Origin: Paraburkholderia bryophila
Lineage (GTDB): Bacteria > Pseudomonadota > Gammaproteobacteria > Burkholderiales > Burkholderiaceae
Assembly: GCF_003269035.1 (NCBI RefSeq)
Contig: NZ_QLTK01000007.1
Coordinates: 186,001-250,000 of the forward strand
Direction of reading: 5' to 3'
DNA length: 64,000 nt
Below the pieces are notes generated by a model. That model worked only from the letters and a program-made list of their open reading frames with translations, did not search any database and was not told the DNA's origin. Below are positions 1 through 9,351 of the stretch, in pieces (positions within the stretch are counted from its first letter, which is position 1; each line of letters begins with the position of its first letter). A program made the translations under genes and the position numbers.

Positions 1-111
1 GGCCGCATTCATGGCGCGTTGATAGGTGAGCCACGCGTCGAAGGCGAGGAGTAAAAGCAGCGGCAACAGCAACCAGAGCGCGACCCGCACGCGCAGATTC
101 GGCTGCTTCAT
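1..111 (-). CDS. Sensor histidine kinase, N-terminal fragment (TctE-like)
   Basis: Only the first 37 codons are inside the window; the gene runs off the left edge. The visible part is a short basic N-terminus (MKQPNLRVRVALW) followed by a leucine-rich membrane segment, which is how TctE/QseC-type sensor kinases begin. Its ATG overlaps the TGA of the response regulator upstream (ATGA), so the two are translationally coupled as a two-component pair. The catalytic kinase domains are not visible, so the family call rests on the partner gene and the N-terminal helix. Confidence 0.7.
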   Translation of the reverse strand, partial: MKQPNLRVRVALWLLLPLLLLLAFDAWLTYQRAMNAA

Positions 112-779
112 GCGCCCCGTGCTTCCAGCAGATAGCCGAGTCCACGCAGCGTCACGATGCCGACCGAACTGTGTTCGAGTTTCTTGCGCAGACGGTGGAC
201 GTAAATCTCGATCGCATCCGCATTCACGGATTCGTCGAGCCCGAAAATTTTCTCGGACAGTGTGTCTTTATTGATCGCGCGACCGTTGCGCAGAATCAGC
301 ACTTCCAGCACCGAACGCTCGCGCGGGGTCAGCGCCAGCGGCTCGCCGCCGAGCGTGAAGCCGCGGTCCACGCTGTCGTACTGCAGCGTGCCGCACTGCG
401 CACGCTGCGGCTCCTGCCCATGACTGCGGCGCAATAGCGCGCGAGCCCGCGCTTCGAGTTCGGTCAGCGCGAACGGTTTGGCCAGATAGTCGTCCGCGCC
501 GAGGTCGAGACCGCGCACGCGCTCCTCCACCGAGCCATGCGCTGTCAGCATCAATACCGGCACGGCGTTGCGCCGCGCGCGCAGACGCCGCAGCACTTCG
601 AGACCGTCCAGCTTGGGCAGGCCGATGTCGAGAATCACCAGCGCGTAGTCTTGCGTGCGCAAGACGTGGTCGGCGGATTCGCCGTCATGCATGCAGTCGA
701 CGGTGAGTTTCGCGCCGGTCAGCGCGTCGGTTAGCGAACGGGAAAGGATCGGATTGTCTTCGACGAGCAGCACACGCAT
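108..779 (-). CDS. OmpR-family response regulator (TctD-like)
   Basis: A 223-residue two-domain regulator. The receiver domain opens with MRVLLVEDNPILSRSL (acidic pocket and start of helix 1), has the phosphoacceptor aspartate in ALVILDIGLPKLDG, the conserved Thr in VLMLTAHG and the Lys in DYLAKPF. The C-terminal half is a winged helix (LTPRERSVLEVLILRNG ... VNADAIEIYVHRLRKKL ... TLRGLGYLL). The ORF extends 17 codons upstream, but MRVLL at 779 is where the receiver fold begins. It diverges from the uptake operon starting at 919, and TctD-type regulators commonly control a neighbouring solute uptake system and porin, so the 2007-6095 genes are its likely target (inference). Confidence 0.9.
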   Translation of the reverse strand: MRVLLVEDNPILSRSLTDALTGAKLTVDCMHDGESADHVLRTQDYALVILDIGLPKLDGLEVLRRLRARRNAVPVLMLTAHGSVEERVRGLDLGADDYLAKPFALTELEARARALLRRSHGQEPQRAQCGTLQYDSVDRGFTLGGEPLALTPRERSVLEVLILRNGRAINKDTLSEKIFGLDESVNADAIEIYVHRLRKKLEHSSVGIVTLRGLGYLLEARGA

Positions 780-843
780 AACCAGAATCCCAGGGAAATC
801 CATGAGGCGAATTCGACCATTGTGACGCATTTCCTTCGAAAAA

Positions 844-855
844 TGAAAGCTTTCA
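844..855. promoter_or_regulatory. 12-bp perfect palindrome in divergent intergenic region
   Basis: TGAAAGCTTTCA is a perfect palindrome lying between the response-regulator start (779) and the binding-protein start (919). A site in the middle of a 139-bp divergent intergenic region is well placed to act as an operator for the adjacent regulator. OmpR-family sites are usually direct repeats, so another factor could bind; the assignment is tentative. Confidence 0.35.
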
Positions 856-918
856 GAAAGCGATCTTCTCTTACCATTCGCCTACACAAAATCAACACGA
901 AGTTTTCTGGAGGAAGAC

Positions 919-2007
919 GTGCACAACGCTTTGAAGGCTCTCGCCATTGCTGTCGCATTCGCCGCAAACCCAACCTGGTCGGCCATTCCGGCCGGTTATC
1001 CGGGCGACTATCAGAGCACGGTAGACGGCGCGAAGAAGGAAGGCAAACTGATCGTCTACTCGGTCACGGATACTGCTTTGGTGCGCTCGCTTATCAAGGA
1101 CTTTGAAAGCCTGTACGGCATCAAGGTCGAATACAACGACATGAACAGCACCGAGCTCTACAACCGCTATATCAGCGAAAACGCGGCCAGCAGCACCAGC
1201 GCCGACGTGCTGTGGAGCTCGGCCATGGACCTGCAGGTCAAGCTCGTCAACGACGGGTTGATGGCCTCGTACGAATCGCCCGAAGCGAAGCACTTGCCGC
1301 AATGGGCGCAATACCAGAAGCAGGCGTACGGCACCACGTACGAGCCACTGGCGATCGTCTACAACAAGCGTCTCGTGCCGGCCGGCGACGTCCCGCAAAC
1401 GCGCGCCGATCTGATCAAACTGCTGCAGGCCAAAGCCGATCAGTTCAAAGGCAAGGTCACGACTTACGACATCGAAAAGTCGGGTGTGGGCTTCAACTAT
1501 CTGACGCAAGACGCGCGCGTGAACCCGCAGGTCACGTGGGATCTGGTGAAGGCGATAGGCGCCACCGGTCCGAAATTGCAGTCGAGCACCGGCGCGATGA
1601 TGGAGCGCATCTCGTCGGGTGAAAACCTGATCGGCTACAACATTCTCGGGTCGTACGCGCTGACCAAGGCGAAGAAGGACCCGTCGATCGGCTATGTCTA
1701 CCCGAAGGACTACACGCTGGTGGTGAGCCGCCTTGTGACGATTTCGAAAAAGGCGCAAAGCCCGAACGCCGCGAAGCTGTGGGTCGATTATCTGCTGTCG
1801 CAACGCGGCCAGACGCTGCTGGCGAATCAGGCCAGCCTGTTCTCGATTCGCGCCGACGTGGACGGCGAAACGTCGATGGCCGGCCTGACGAAGCAGCTCG
1901 GCGATTCGCTCAAGCCGATCCCGATCGGCGCGGGCCTGCTGGTCTACCTCGACCAGTCCAAGCGCCTCGAATTCCTCAAGCAATGGCAACAGTCCATCAA
2001 GCGTTAA
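919..2007 (+). CDS. ABC transporter periplasmic substrate-binding protein (Fe3+/phosphoglycerate type)
   Basis: A 362-residue binding protein with a short N-terminal secretion signal (HNALKALAIAVAFAANPTWSA) and the family-typical start of the mature fold (GKLIVYSVTD, then SLYGIKVEYN and ADVLWSSAMD). It belongs to the extracellular binding-protein superfamily that includes AfuA/FbpA and PgtC. The start is GTG at 919, set by a good ribosome site (GGAGGA, 909-914); no upstream ATG fits. It is the first gene of an operon with a permease, an ATPase and a porin. The substrate is not determined by sequence: despite the iron family name, members next to TctDE-like regulators often carry organic anions. 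Confidence 0.88.
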   Translation: MHNALKALAIAVAFAANPTWSAIPAGYPGDYQSTVDGAKKEGKLIVYSVTDTALVRSLIKDFESLYGIKVEYNDMNSTELYNRYISENAASSTSADVLWSSAMDLQVKLVNDGLMASYESPEAKHLPQWAQYQKQAYGTTYEPLAIVYNKRLVPAGDVPQTRADLIKLLQAKADQFKGKVTTYDIEKSGVGFNYLTQDARVNPQVTWDLVKAIGATGPKLQSSTGAMMERISSGENLIGYNILGSYALTKAKKDPSIGYVYPKDYTLVVSRLVTISKKAQSPNAAKLWVDYLLSQRGQTLLANQASLFSIRADVDGETSMAGLTKQLGDSLKPIPIGAGLLVYLDQSKRLEFLKQWQQSIKR

Positions 2008-2026
2008 GCACGCGCGTTTAACGCCA

Positions 2027-2053
2027 CGGCCGCCGCGCAGACACGCGCGGCCG
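2027..2053 (+). promoter_or_regulatory. GC-rich intercistronic hairpin
   Basis: CGGCCG arms separated by a partly paired loop lie between the binding-protein stop and the permease start. There is no T-run, so it is not an intrinsic terminator. Such hairpins after binding-protein genes often protect the upstream message and give an excess of binding protein over permease; that role is inferred. Confidence 0.35.
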
Positions 2054-2106
2054 CCCTTCCTTCACTACCTGTCGATATGCGGCTTGTCTGCCGCAGGGGG
2101 ACACTC

Positions 2107-3876
2107 ATGCTTTCCACAAGCGCAACCGGACACCGCGACGCGCCGTCGCTCGCGGCCGACGGCGGCTCCATCGGCGCGCTGCCGCGCGGCGGTCTGCAGC
2201 CGTTCGCGGGACTGCTGCGCTGGCTCGTCGTCGCGGTGCTGAGCGTCGCGGTAGCGCTGCCGCTCGGCTTCATTCTGTTTCAGAGCGTGCTCAACGCACC
2301 GTTCTTCGACGCCAAACGCACGCTCGGCCTCGCCGGCTTCGAATTCATTTTCAGCGACCCCGACTTCTGGTCCGCGCTGAAAAACTCGTTCGCGATCGCC
2401 GCCGGCATGCTGTTCATTTCGATTCCGCTCGGCGGCGTGCTCGCTTTCCTGATGGTGCGCACCGATCTGCCCGGCCGCCGCTGGCTCGAACCGCTGCTGC
2501 TGACCCCCGTGTTCGTCTCGCCGATGGTGCTCGCCTTCGGCTACGTGGTCGCGGCCGGCCCGGTCGGTTTCTATTCGGTGTGGTGGAAGGAACTGTTCGG
2601 CAGCGCCGAAGCGCCGTGGTCCGTCTACTCGATTCTCGCGATCACAGTGATCGTCGGCTTGACGCATGTGCCGCACGTGTACCTGTATTCGTCGGCGGCG
2701 CTGCGCAATCTCGGCTCGGACGTCGAGGAAGCCGCGCGCGTCGCCGGCGCACGGCCGTTTCGCGTCGCGCTCGACGTGAGCCTGCCGATGACGTTGCCCG
2801 CGCTGCTGTTCGCGGGCGTACTGGTGTTTTTCCTCGGCTTCGAAGTGTTCGGTTTGCCGCTCGTACTGGGCGACCCCGAAGGGCACCTCGTGCTCGCCAC
2901 CTATCTTTACAAGCTCACCAACAAGCTCGGCGTGCCGTCGTACCACCTGATGGCCGCGGTCGCGGTGTGCATCGTCGCGATCACGTTCCCGCTGGTGCTG
3001 CTGCAACGACGCCTGCTGAAAAGCGCGAATCGCTTCGTCACCGTCAAGGGTAAGGCGGGACGTCAGACCGTCTTGCCGCTCGGCGCGTGGCGCTGGGTCG
3101 CATTGGCGATCGTCGCGCTGTGGCTGATGCTGACCGTGTTCGTGCCGCTCTCCGGCATCACGTTGCGCGCGTTCGTCACCAACTGGGGTGAAGGCGTGCA
3201 TCTCGCCGACGTGCTGACGCTCGCCAACTTCACCGACCTGTTCGAACAGGACAACCTGGTCCGCGCGATTCTCAACACGCTCGGCATCGGCGTGCTCGGC
3301 GGCGCGCTGGCGGTGGGCTTCTATGCGCTGGTCGCGTTCGCTGGGCATCGACGTAACGATTGGGCGACCCGTCTGCTCGATTACCTCGTGCTGCTGCCGC
3401 GCGCGGTGCCGGGCTTGCTCGCCGGTCTGGCGTTCCTGTGGATCTTTCTGTTCGTGCCCGGCCTGAAGGAACTGAAAAACTCGATGTGGAGCATCTGGAT
3501 CGCCTACACGGTCGTGTGGCTCGCGTACGGCATGCGTCTGATTCAAAGCGCGCTGCTGCAGGTCGGTCCCGAACTCGAGGAGGCAGGACGCAGCGTGGGC
3601 GCCACCCGTGCGCGCGTCAGTCTCGACGTAACGCTGCCGCTCGTGCGCTTCGGTCTGCTGGCGGCGTGGCTGCTCATTTTCATGATTTTCGAGCGCGAAT
3701 ACTCGACTGCCGTCTACCTGCTCTCGCCCGGCACCGAAGTGATCGGCGCGCTACTCGTGTCGCTGTGGGCAACCGGCGCGGTCGATCAGGTCGCCGCGCT
3801 TTCTGTCATCAACATCGCGATGGTCGGCGTCGGACTCGGCGTCGCGCTGCGCTTCGGAGTGAAATTGCATGGATAA
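2107..3876 (+). CDS. ABC transporter permease, fused two-domain (FbpB-like)
   Basis: A 589-residue inner-membrane permease with many hydrophobic helices and two internally duplicated permease halves. Each half carries an EAA coupling loop: EEAARVAGARPFRVALDVSL in the first and EEAGRSVGATRARVSLDVTL in the second, the sites that dock the ATPase. The reading frame is open from 2077, but ATG 2107 has a G-rich ribosome site (GGGGG, about 5 bases upstream) and avoids a basic, non-family extension. It overlaps the downstream ATPase gene by 8 bases, so translation is coupled. It forms the channel for the substrate captured by the 919-2007 protein. Confidence 0.9.
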   Translation: MLSTSATGHRDAPSLAADGGSIGALPRGGLQPFAGLLRWLVVAVLSVAVALPLGFILFQSVLNAPFFDAKRTLGLAGFEFIFSDPDFWSALKNSFAIAAGMLFISIPLGGVLAFLMVRTDLPGRRWLEPLLLTPVFVSPMVLAFGYVVAAGPVGFYSVWWKELFGSAEAPWSVYSILAITVIVGLTHVPHVYLYSSAALRNLGSDVEEAARVAGARPFRVALDVSLPMTLPALLFAGVLVFFLGFEVFGLPLVLGDPEGHLVLATYLYKLTNKLGVPSYHLMAAVAVCIVAITFPLVLLQRRLLKSANRFVTVKGKAGRQTVLPLGAWRWVALAIVALWLMLTVFVPLSGITLRAFVTNWGEGVHLADVLTLANFTDLFEQDNLVRAILNTLGIGVLGGALAVGFYALVAFAGHRRNDWATRLLDYLVLLPRAVPGLLAGLAFLWIFLFVPGLKELKNSMWSIWIAYTVVWLAYGMRLIQSALLQVGPELEEAGRSVGATRARVSLDVTLPLVRFGLLAAWLLIFMIFEREYSTAVYLLSPGTEVIGALLVSLWATGAVDQVAALSVINIAMVGVGLGVALRFGVKLHG

Positions 3877-4936
3877 GCTCTCGGTCGACAACCTCTTTCT
3901 GAGCTATGGCGACAACCCGATTCTGAAGGGCGTGTCGTTCGATCTGAATCCCGGTGAGGTGGTCTGCCTGCTGGGTGCATCGGGCAGCGGCAAGACCACG
4001 TTGTTGCGCGCGGTGGCCGGTCTTGAACAGCCGTCGTCGGGACGTATCGAACTGGACGGTAAAACGTTTTTCGACGGTGCAAAGCACGTCGATCTACCGG
4101 TCGAACAGCGCTCGCTCGGACTCGTGTTCCAGTCTTACGCGCTGTGGCCGCATCGCACGGTGGCGGATAACGTCGGCTATGGATTGAAGCTGCGGCGCGT
4201 GTCCGGCGCGGAGCAGAAAAAGCGCGTGCAGGCCGCGCTCGATCAACTCGGCCTCGGTCATCTCGCGGCGCGTTATCCGTATCAACTGTCGGGCGGTCAG
4301 CAGCAGCGTGTGGCGATCGCGCGCGCCCTGGTCTACAACCCGCCGGTGATTCTGCTCGACGAACCCCTGTCGAATCTCGACGCCAAGCTGCGTGAAGAAG
4401 CGCGCGCGTGGCTGCGCGAACTGATCGTGTCGCTGGGGCTGTCCGCCCTGTGCGTGACGCACGACCAGACCGAAGCGATGGCCATGTCCGACCGCATTCT
4501 TCTGCTACGCAACGGCCGTATCGAGCAGGAAGGCACGCCTGCGGAACTGTATGGCGCGCCCCGCTCGCTCTACACGGCGGAGTTCATGGGCAGCAACAAC
4601 CGCATCGATGCGCGCGTGGCCGCCGTGGACGGCGAGCGCGTGACGCTCGCCGGCGACGGCTGGCAATTGCAGGCGCAAGCACGCGAAGCGCTCACCCCGG
4701 GACAGAACGCCCAGGCCGTGATTCGCCTGGAGCGCGTGCAGGTGGCCGACGGTCCCGGTGCGAATCGCCTCGAAGCCGATCTGATCACGTCGATGTATCT
4801 CGGCGACCGCTGGGAGTACCTGTTCCATTGCGGCGAGCTGCGTCTGCGCGCGTTCGGCTCGGTGCCGCGCACGGCGGGCCGCCACTGGATCGAATTTCCC
4901 GCCAACGATTGCTGGGCGTTCGCCCAGGCGAGTTGA
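3869..4936 (+). CDS. ABC transporter ATP-binding protein (FbpC/PotA-like)
   Basis: A 355-residue ATPase that powers the importer. Walker A is GASGSGKT (residues 36-43), the Q-loop is VFQSYALWPHRTV, the signature is LSGGQQQR (140-147), Walker B is VILLDEP (160-166) and the H-loop is CVTHDQTEAMAMSDR. The roughly 120 residues after about 235 fit a C-terminal TOBE-type regulatory domain of the carbohydrate/iron/polyamine ATPases. All catalytic residues are present. ATG 3869 overlaps the end of the permease gene. Confidence 0.93.
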   Translation: MDKLSVDNLFLSYGDNPILKGVSFDLNPGEVVCLLGASGSGKTTLLRAVAGLEQPSSGRIELDGKTFFDGAKHVDLPVEQRSLGLVFQSYALWPHRTVADNVGYGLKLRRVSGAEQKKRVQAALDQLGLGHLAARYPYQLSGGQQQRVAIARALVYNPPVILLDEPLSNLDAKLREEARAWLRELIVSLGLSALCVTHDQTEAMAMSDRILLLRNGRIEQEGTPAELYGAPRSLYTAEFMGSNNRIDARVAAVDGERVTLAGDGWQLQAQAREALTPGQNAQAVIRLERVQVADGPGANRLEADLITSMYLGDRWEYLFHCGELRLRAFGSVPRTAGRHWIEFPANDCWAFAQAS

Positions 4937-5000
4937 CGTCCACCCGTCGTTCGAGAAAAGCAGCAGCCGCAGCAAAAAAACCAACCACCGGAGACAGTAG

Positions 5001-6095
5001 ATGAAGTGGAGCATGAAGAAGGCAACCCTCGGCGCGACCTGCGCCGGTCTTGCAGGATTGACTGGATTGGCGGGGTTCGCGAGCAGCGCGCAAGCGCAAT
5101 CGAGCGTGACGTTGTACGGCATCGTCGATGCGGGTATCGAATACGTGAACCATGCGAGTGCCGCCGGCAGCGCGACGCGTCTCGTGTCGGGCGGCAAGAA
5201 CACCTCGCGCTGGGGCTTGCGCGGCGTCGAGGATCTGGGCGGTGGGCTGAAGGCGATCTTCCAGCTGGAAAGCGGCATCAACATCGCGAACGGCCAGTTC
5301 GACGATAGTACCGGCGCGATTTTCGACCGTCGCGCGACGATCGGCCTGAAGAACCGCTTCGGGCAGATCACGTTGGGCCGCAATTTCACGACCACGTACG
5401 ACTACATGCTGCAGTTCGACCCGATGGGTTATGCGCCGAACTACTCGTGGGCGAGTTCATCCACCGCGACCGGCGGCCGGAAGGACGGTCTGTTTTCGCG
5501 TTCGTCCAACGCGGTGCGTTACGACGGCATGTTCTCGGGCGTCAAGATCGGCGCGATGTACGGCTTCGGCAATGTACCGGGCAGCCTGAAATCGAGTTCG
5601 AAGTACGACTTCGGTCTCGGCTACGAAAGCGGCCCGTTCGCGGCGGTCGTGACCTTCGACCGGCAGAACGGCGCGTACGACAGCGTTACGCCGATCGACG
5701 GCACGAACTGCATCCAGGGCATCCATGCCGGTTTGAGCTACGACTTCGGCGCGGTGAAGGCCATGGCGGGCTACCGGAATTACCGGCGCACCTTCCATAC
5801 TGCTGCGCCGACGCAGCGCAGCGATATGTATTGGGTCGGCGGGCAATACGACGTGACGCCGTTCGTCTCGGTGTTCGCCGCGATCTACCACCAGGATATC
5901 AAGGATGCGAGCGACGCCGATCCGACCTTGTTCTCGCTGCGCGCGCAGTATGCGCTGTCGAAGCGCACGGTACTGTATCTGGCGGGCGGTTACGCCATGG
6001 CGAAGCACGACAACGCGGTGAGTCTGTCGCGCGATCTGACCGGCGCGGCGGATACGCAAACAGGCGTGACGGCGGGGATCCAGCACCGGTTCTAA
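5001..6095 (+). CDS. Outer-membrane porin, OmpC-type trimeric beta-barrel
   Basis: A 364-residue porin with a clear signal peptide (MKWSMKKATLGATCAGLAG through SAQA, cleaved before QSSVTLYGIVDAG), the classic start of Burkholderia porins. The body alternates short beta strands and loops (RWGLRGVEDLGGGLKAIFQL, RRATIGLKNRFGQITLGR) and ends in an aromatic residue (GIQHRF), the signal for outer-membrane insertion. A ribosome site (GGAGAC) precedes the ATG. It is the last gene of the uptake operon and is followed by a terminator, so it probably supplies outer-membrane entry for the same substrate. Confidence 0.93.
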   Translation: MKWSMKKATLGATCAGLAGLTGLAGFASSAQAQSSVTLYGIVDAGIEYVNHASAAGSATRLVSGGKNTSRWGLRGVEDLGGGLKAIFQLESGINIANGQFDDSTGAIFDRRATIGLKNRFGQITLGRNFTTTYDYMLQFDPMGYAPNYSWASSSTATGGRKDGLFSRSSNAVRYDGMFSGVKIGAMYGFGNVPGSLKSSSKYDFGLGYESGPFAAVVTFDRQNGAYDSVTPIDGTNCIQGIHAGLSYDFGAVKAMAGYRNYRRTFHTAAPTQRSDMYWVGGQYDVTPFVSVFAAIYHQDIKDASDADPTLFSLRAQYALSKRTVLYLAGGYAMAKHDNAVSLSRDLTGAADTQTGVTAGIQHRF

Positions 6096-6131
6096 ACCGG
6101 CGGTCGGGTCGGTCGCCGCCAAGGCATACAA

Positions 6132-6170
6132 GGCGTGCCGGGACGTTTATCGCCCGGCACGCCTCGTTTT
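6132..6170 (+). terminator. Rho-independent terminator of the porin operon
   Basis: An 11-bp perfect stem (GGCGTGCCGGG / CCCGGCACGCC) around a 10-base loop is followed directly by TCGTTTT. It sits between the convergent porin (stop 6095) and rhaS (stop 6191) genes. Read on the minus strand the stem is the same but the T-run is weak, so it may only partly terminate the rhamnose operon. Confidence 0.85.
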
Positions 6171-6190
6171 ATGGCTAAAAGCTTCGCCGC

Positions 6191-7198
6191 TCAGAAATTG
6201 AAGTTGTCGATATTGCTCGAATCGAACGTGGTCGGCGGTCCGAGAATGATTTCGCCTTGCGGTCCGATGGTGCGCTTGCCGAGCTTGCCGGCGTCGAACG
6301 ACTCGCCTTCCTTACCCGTGATCGTGCCCGACGACAACGCCGCCGCGGCATAAGCGGCCAGGTAGCCCAACTGGTTCGGGTCCCACAACTGGAACGCCTT
6401 CACCGTGCCGTTCTTCACGAACGCACGCATCTGGTTCGGCGTGCCCAATCCCGTCACCGCGACCCGGCCCTTGCTCGACGACGACGAGATATACCGCGCC
6501 GCCGCCGCGATACCGACCGTGGTCGGCGCGACAATCGCCTTCAGATTCGGATACGCCTGCAACAAGCCCTGCGTCTCGGTGAACGACTTCTGATCGTCGT
6601 CGTTGCCGTAGGCGATTTTCACCAGTTTGATTTTCGAGTACTCGGGCTTCTTCAACTCCTCCTGCATCCACTTGATCCACGTGTTCTGATTGGTCGCGTT
6701 CGGCGTGGCCGACAGCACCGCGAACTCGCCCTCGCCGCCCATCAGTTTCGAAACGAGCTGGACCTGACTGCGCCCGATCCCTTCGGCATTCGCCTGGTTG
6801 ACGAACAACTGGCGGCCCTCGGGCGCCGTGTCCGAGTCGAAGGTCACGACCTTGATGCCTTGCGACATGGCTTTTTTCAGATACGGCACCACGGCATTCG
6901 CGTCGTTGGCGGCGATCACGATCGCGTTCTGTCGTTGCGTGATCAACGTGTTGATGTATTGCACCTGCGACGAAGCGCCCGCATCCGACGGCCCCACCAC
7001 CTTCCCCACGCCGCCGAACTCCTTGATCGCGGCGAGGCCACCGTTGTCGGCGGTCACCTCGTAGGGGTTATTGATCTGCTTCGGCACGAAGGCGATCTTC
7101 AGGCCGCTTTTCAGATCCGCGGCGGACGCGGCGCAACTGATCGCGAGCAACGCGACGCAAAGCGCGGCCGCGCCGGTGTGACGTAGAGGTTTGAACAT
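6191..7198 (-). CDS. rhaS: L-rhamnose ABC transporter, substrate-binding protein
   Basis: A 335-residue periplasmic protein with a lipoprotein/secretory-type leader (HTGAAALCVALLAISCAASA) and the pentose/hexose-binding fold of the RbsB/LacI superfamily (LKIAFVPKQINNPYEVTADN ... ITQRQNAIVIAANDANAVVP ... VTFDSDTAPEGRQLFVNQA). The length, the QINNPY and ATPNATNQNTWI segments and the adjacent rhaT-rhaP-rhaQ genes identify it as RhaS. A ribosome site (GGAGACAC) precedes ATG 7198. It lies last in the operon, behind an 85-base gap after rhaQ, which may carry its own promoter because binding proteins are needed in excess. Confidence 0.9.
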   Translation of the reverse strand: MFKPLRHTGAAALCVALLAISCAASAADLKSGLKIAFVPKQINNPYEVTADNGGLAAIKEFGGVGKVVGPSDAGASSQVQYINTLITQRQNAIVIAANDANAVVPYLKKAMSQGIKVVTFDSDTAPEGRQLFVNQANAEGIGRSQVQLVSKLMGGEGEFAVLSATPNATNQNTWIKWMQEELKKPEYSKIKLVKIAYGNDDDQKSFTETQGLLQAYPNLKAIVAPTTVGIAAAARYISSSSSKGRVAVTGLGTPNQMRAFVKNGTVKAFQLWDPNQLGYLAAYAAAALSSGTITGKEGESFDAGKLGKRTIGPQGEIILGPPTTFDSSNIDNFNF

Positions 7199-7283
7199 GA
7201 AGTGTCTCCTGCTTGTTGTTGGACGTGACGATGTCCGGGTTATCGGTCGTTGGACTTTCTCTTCGTGTACCGGGATTAAAACG

Positions 7284-8300
7284 TCATAGGGATGAAGCGG
7301 ACTTCGCGATGAAACGCCGGTCGCGCGCCGCGCGCCAGCGGGCCACCAGATTCGGGATCAGCACGGAGGCCAGCAGCAGCACGCCGGTCACCACGGTCAG
7401 CGTTTCGCTGGAGACGTCGTCGAGTGTCAGCGCGTTTTTCAGCACGCCGATAATCAGCAACGACAGCAGCACGCCGATCATCGAGCCGCGTCCGCCGAAA
7501 ATGCTCACGCCGCCGAACAGCACCGCCGCGATCACCGACAACTCGAAGCCTTCGCCGTTGTCGCCGCGCGCGCTGGTGAAGCGCAGCGTGTAGACCACGC
7601 CCGCCAGCGCGCTCATCGCGCCGGACAACACGAACAAACGCAGCCTGAGCTTCGCCACTTCGATGCCGGAGAACGCAGCGGCAGTCGGATTCGCGCCGAT
7701 CGCGTACAGACTGCGGCCGAACGCGGTGGATTGCAGCAACACGGTGAACAACACCGCCCCGACGATCACGATCACGAACGGCAATGGAATGAAACTCGCG
7801 CCGAGCGTGTCCATGCCGAACGCCGTATAGCCCGCCGGAAAATCCGCCACGGCCTGATCGCCGAGCAGCACATAGGCGAGCCCGCGAAACAGCGCCAGCG
7901 TACCGATCGTGACCGCGAGCGAAGGCAGATTGAGCTTGACGATCACGAGGCCGTTCAACAAACCGGCCAGCGCGCCGGCAATCACCACGAGCACGATCAC
8001 GACGGGCATCGGCAAGCCCATATGCCACAGCACGCCCATCAACGCGCTGGAGGCGCCGAGCACGGAAGCCACCGACAGATCGATTTCGGCGGCGACGATG
8101 ATCAGTGTCATCGGCAGCGCGATCAGCGCGATTTCGGTCAGATCGGCGAGTACGTTGCTCAGGTTCGCGCCGCTCAGGAATACGGGCGACAGCACCCGGC
8201 CAAGTACGAGCGACAGAATCAGCACGATCACCAGCAATACTTCCCACTGCAACGGCGTTTCGCGCTTGCGCGTGAGCAGCGCGGAATCGGGTTTAGCCAT
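7284..8300 (-). CDS. rhaQ: L-rhamnose ABC transporter, permease 2
   Basis: A 338-residue member of the ribose/xylose/arabinose-type (RbsC-like) inner-membrane permeases with about eight to ten hydrophobic helices. Family landmarks are ANLSNVLADLTEIALIALPM, AEIDLSVASVLGASSALMG and FTSARGDNGEGFELSVIAA followed by VLFGGVSIFGGRGSMIG. The start overlaps the end of rhaP by 8 bases. It pairs with the 8293-9351 permease as the heterodimeric channel of the rhamnose importer. The P/Q naming follows gene order relative to rhaT as in rhizobial rha operons. Confidence 0.88.
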   Translation of the reverse strand: MAKPDSALLTRKRETPLQWEVLLVIVLILSLVLGRVLSPVFLSGANLSNVLADLTEIALIALPMTLIIVAAEIDLSVASVLGASSALMGVLWHMGLPMPVVIVLVVIAGALAGLLNGLVIVKLNLPSLAVTIGTLALFRGLAYVLLGDQAVADFPAGYTAFGMDTLGASFIPLPFVIVIVGAVLFTVLLQSTAFGRSLYAIGANPTAAAFSGIEVAKLRLRLFVLSGAMSALAGVVYTLRFTSARGDNGEGFELSVIAAVLFGGVSIFGGRGSMIGVLLSLLIIGVLKNALTLDDVSSETLTVVTGVLLLASVLIPNLVARWRAARDRRFIAKSASSL

Positions 8301-9351
8301 GATCGCGTTTCCTCATCATGCGTTTGGCGACGGAGCGGGCCAGCAAGGTATCCGCGGCGATGGCCGTGACGATCAGCGCGCCCTGAATTGCCTGTTCCCA
8401 GAACGGCGACACGTGCAGCACGACCAGCGCGATGCTGATCACGCCGAGCACCAGCGCGCCGAGCGTGGCGCCGAGAATCGTGCCGACGCCCCCCGTAATC
8501 GCGACACTGCCCACCACGGCGGCGGCGACAACCTGTAATTCAATGCCCTTCGCAGTGCTCGCGTCGACGGTGCCGAAACGCGCCAGCCACAACGCGCCGG
8601 CGAAACCGGCAATCGCGCCGGAGAGCAGAAAACCCGCCATGACGCGACGCTCGACGTTCACGCCGGCGAGTCGCGCCGCCTCGGGATTCGAACCGATCGC
8701 GTAATGCTCGCGGCCGCCGCGAAACTGTTTCAGATAAACCGCGAGGCCGAGCAGCACGACGAAGGCGATCAGCGCAAGCGTGGGAATCCCGAGCAGCGTG
8801 CCAGTCGCGAGCCGCGAATACGCGTCGGGCAAACTGGTCGCGTTGATCTGCCCGCCGTGTACCCACGCGTAATCCGCACCGCGAAAGATGTACAGCGTGG
8901 AGAGCGTCGCCACCAGCGACGGCACGCGCCCTACCGCGACCAGCAGCGCATTGATGCTACCCGCCACGAGGCCGATAACGAGCCCCGCGGCCAACGCGAT
9001 CAGCACCGGCATATGCGGAAACGCAACATACAGACTGCCGACCGCATATGCGCTGATGCCGACCGTCGAGCCCACCGAGAGATCGATATGCCGCATCAGG
9101 ATCACCACCGTCATACCGGCGGTCAGCAAACTGATAATCGACACATTCAGCAGCACGTCACGCAGATTCTGCAGATTCAGGAACTGCGGTTTGGCGAGTC
9201 CCGTGCCCACGATCAACAGAATCAGCACGACGAACAGCGTGGTTTCCCGGCTCTTCGCGATACCCGCCACCAAACCGCCAGGCGTGCCCGCGTTGCGCTT
9301 CGATAGCGGCGGCTGAACCGGCGCCGGATGAGTGGAAGAATGGCGCATCAT
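8293..9351 (-). CDS. rhaP: L-rhamnose ABC transporter, permease 1
   Basis: A 352-residue RbsC-family permease. After a polar N-terminus it shows the conserved [20 protein letters not shown], then [40 protein letters not shown] and [20 protein letters not shown]. The start overlaps the rhaT stop (ATGA), and the end overlaps rhaQ, so rhaT, rhaP and rhaQ form one coupled unit. It forms the membrane channel together with rhaQ. Confidence 0.88.
   Translation of the reverse strand: MMRHSSTHPAPVQPPLSKRNAGTPGGLVAGIAKSRETTLFVVLILLIVGTGLAKPQFLNLQNLRDVLLNVSIISLLTAGMTVVILMRHIDLSVGSTVGISAYAVGSLYVAFPHMPVLIALAAGLVIGLVAGSINALLVAVGRVPSLVATLSTLYIFRGADYAWVHGGQINATSLPDAYSRLATGTLLGIPTLALIAFVVLLGLAVYLKQFRGGREHYAIGSNPEAARLAGVNVERRVMAGFLLSGAIAGFAGALWLARFGTVDASTAKGIELQVVAAAVVGSVAITGGVGTILGATLGALVLGVISIALVVLHVSPFWEQAIQGALIVTAIAADTLLARSVAKRMMRKRDHG

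Noticed and set aside
892..1989. 365-codon minus-strand frame opposite the binding protein
   Set aside because: No ribosome site or family trait; the plus-strand protein is a clear binding protein with a signal peptide.
2065..3546. 493-codon minus-strand frame opposite the permease
   Set aside because: Composition is His/Arg/Gln-rich shadow of the high-GC third codon positions; the plus-strand frame has clear permease motifs.
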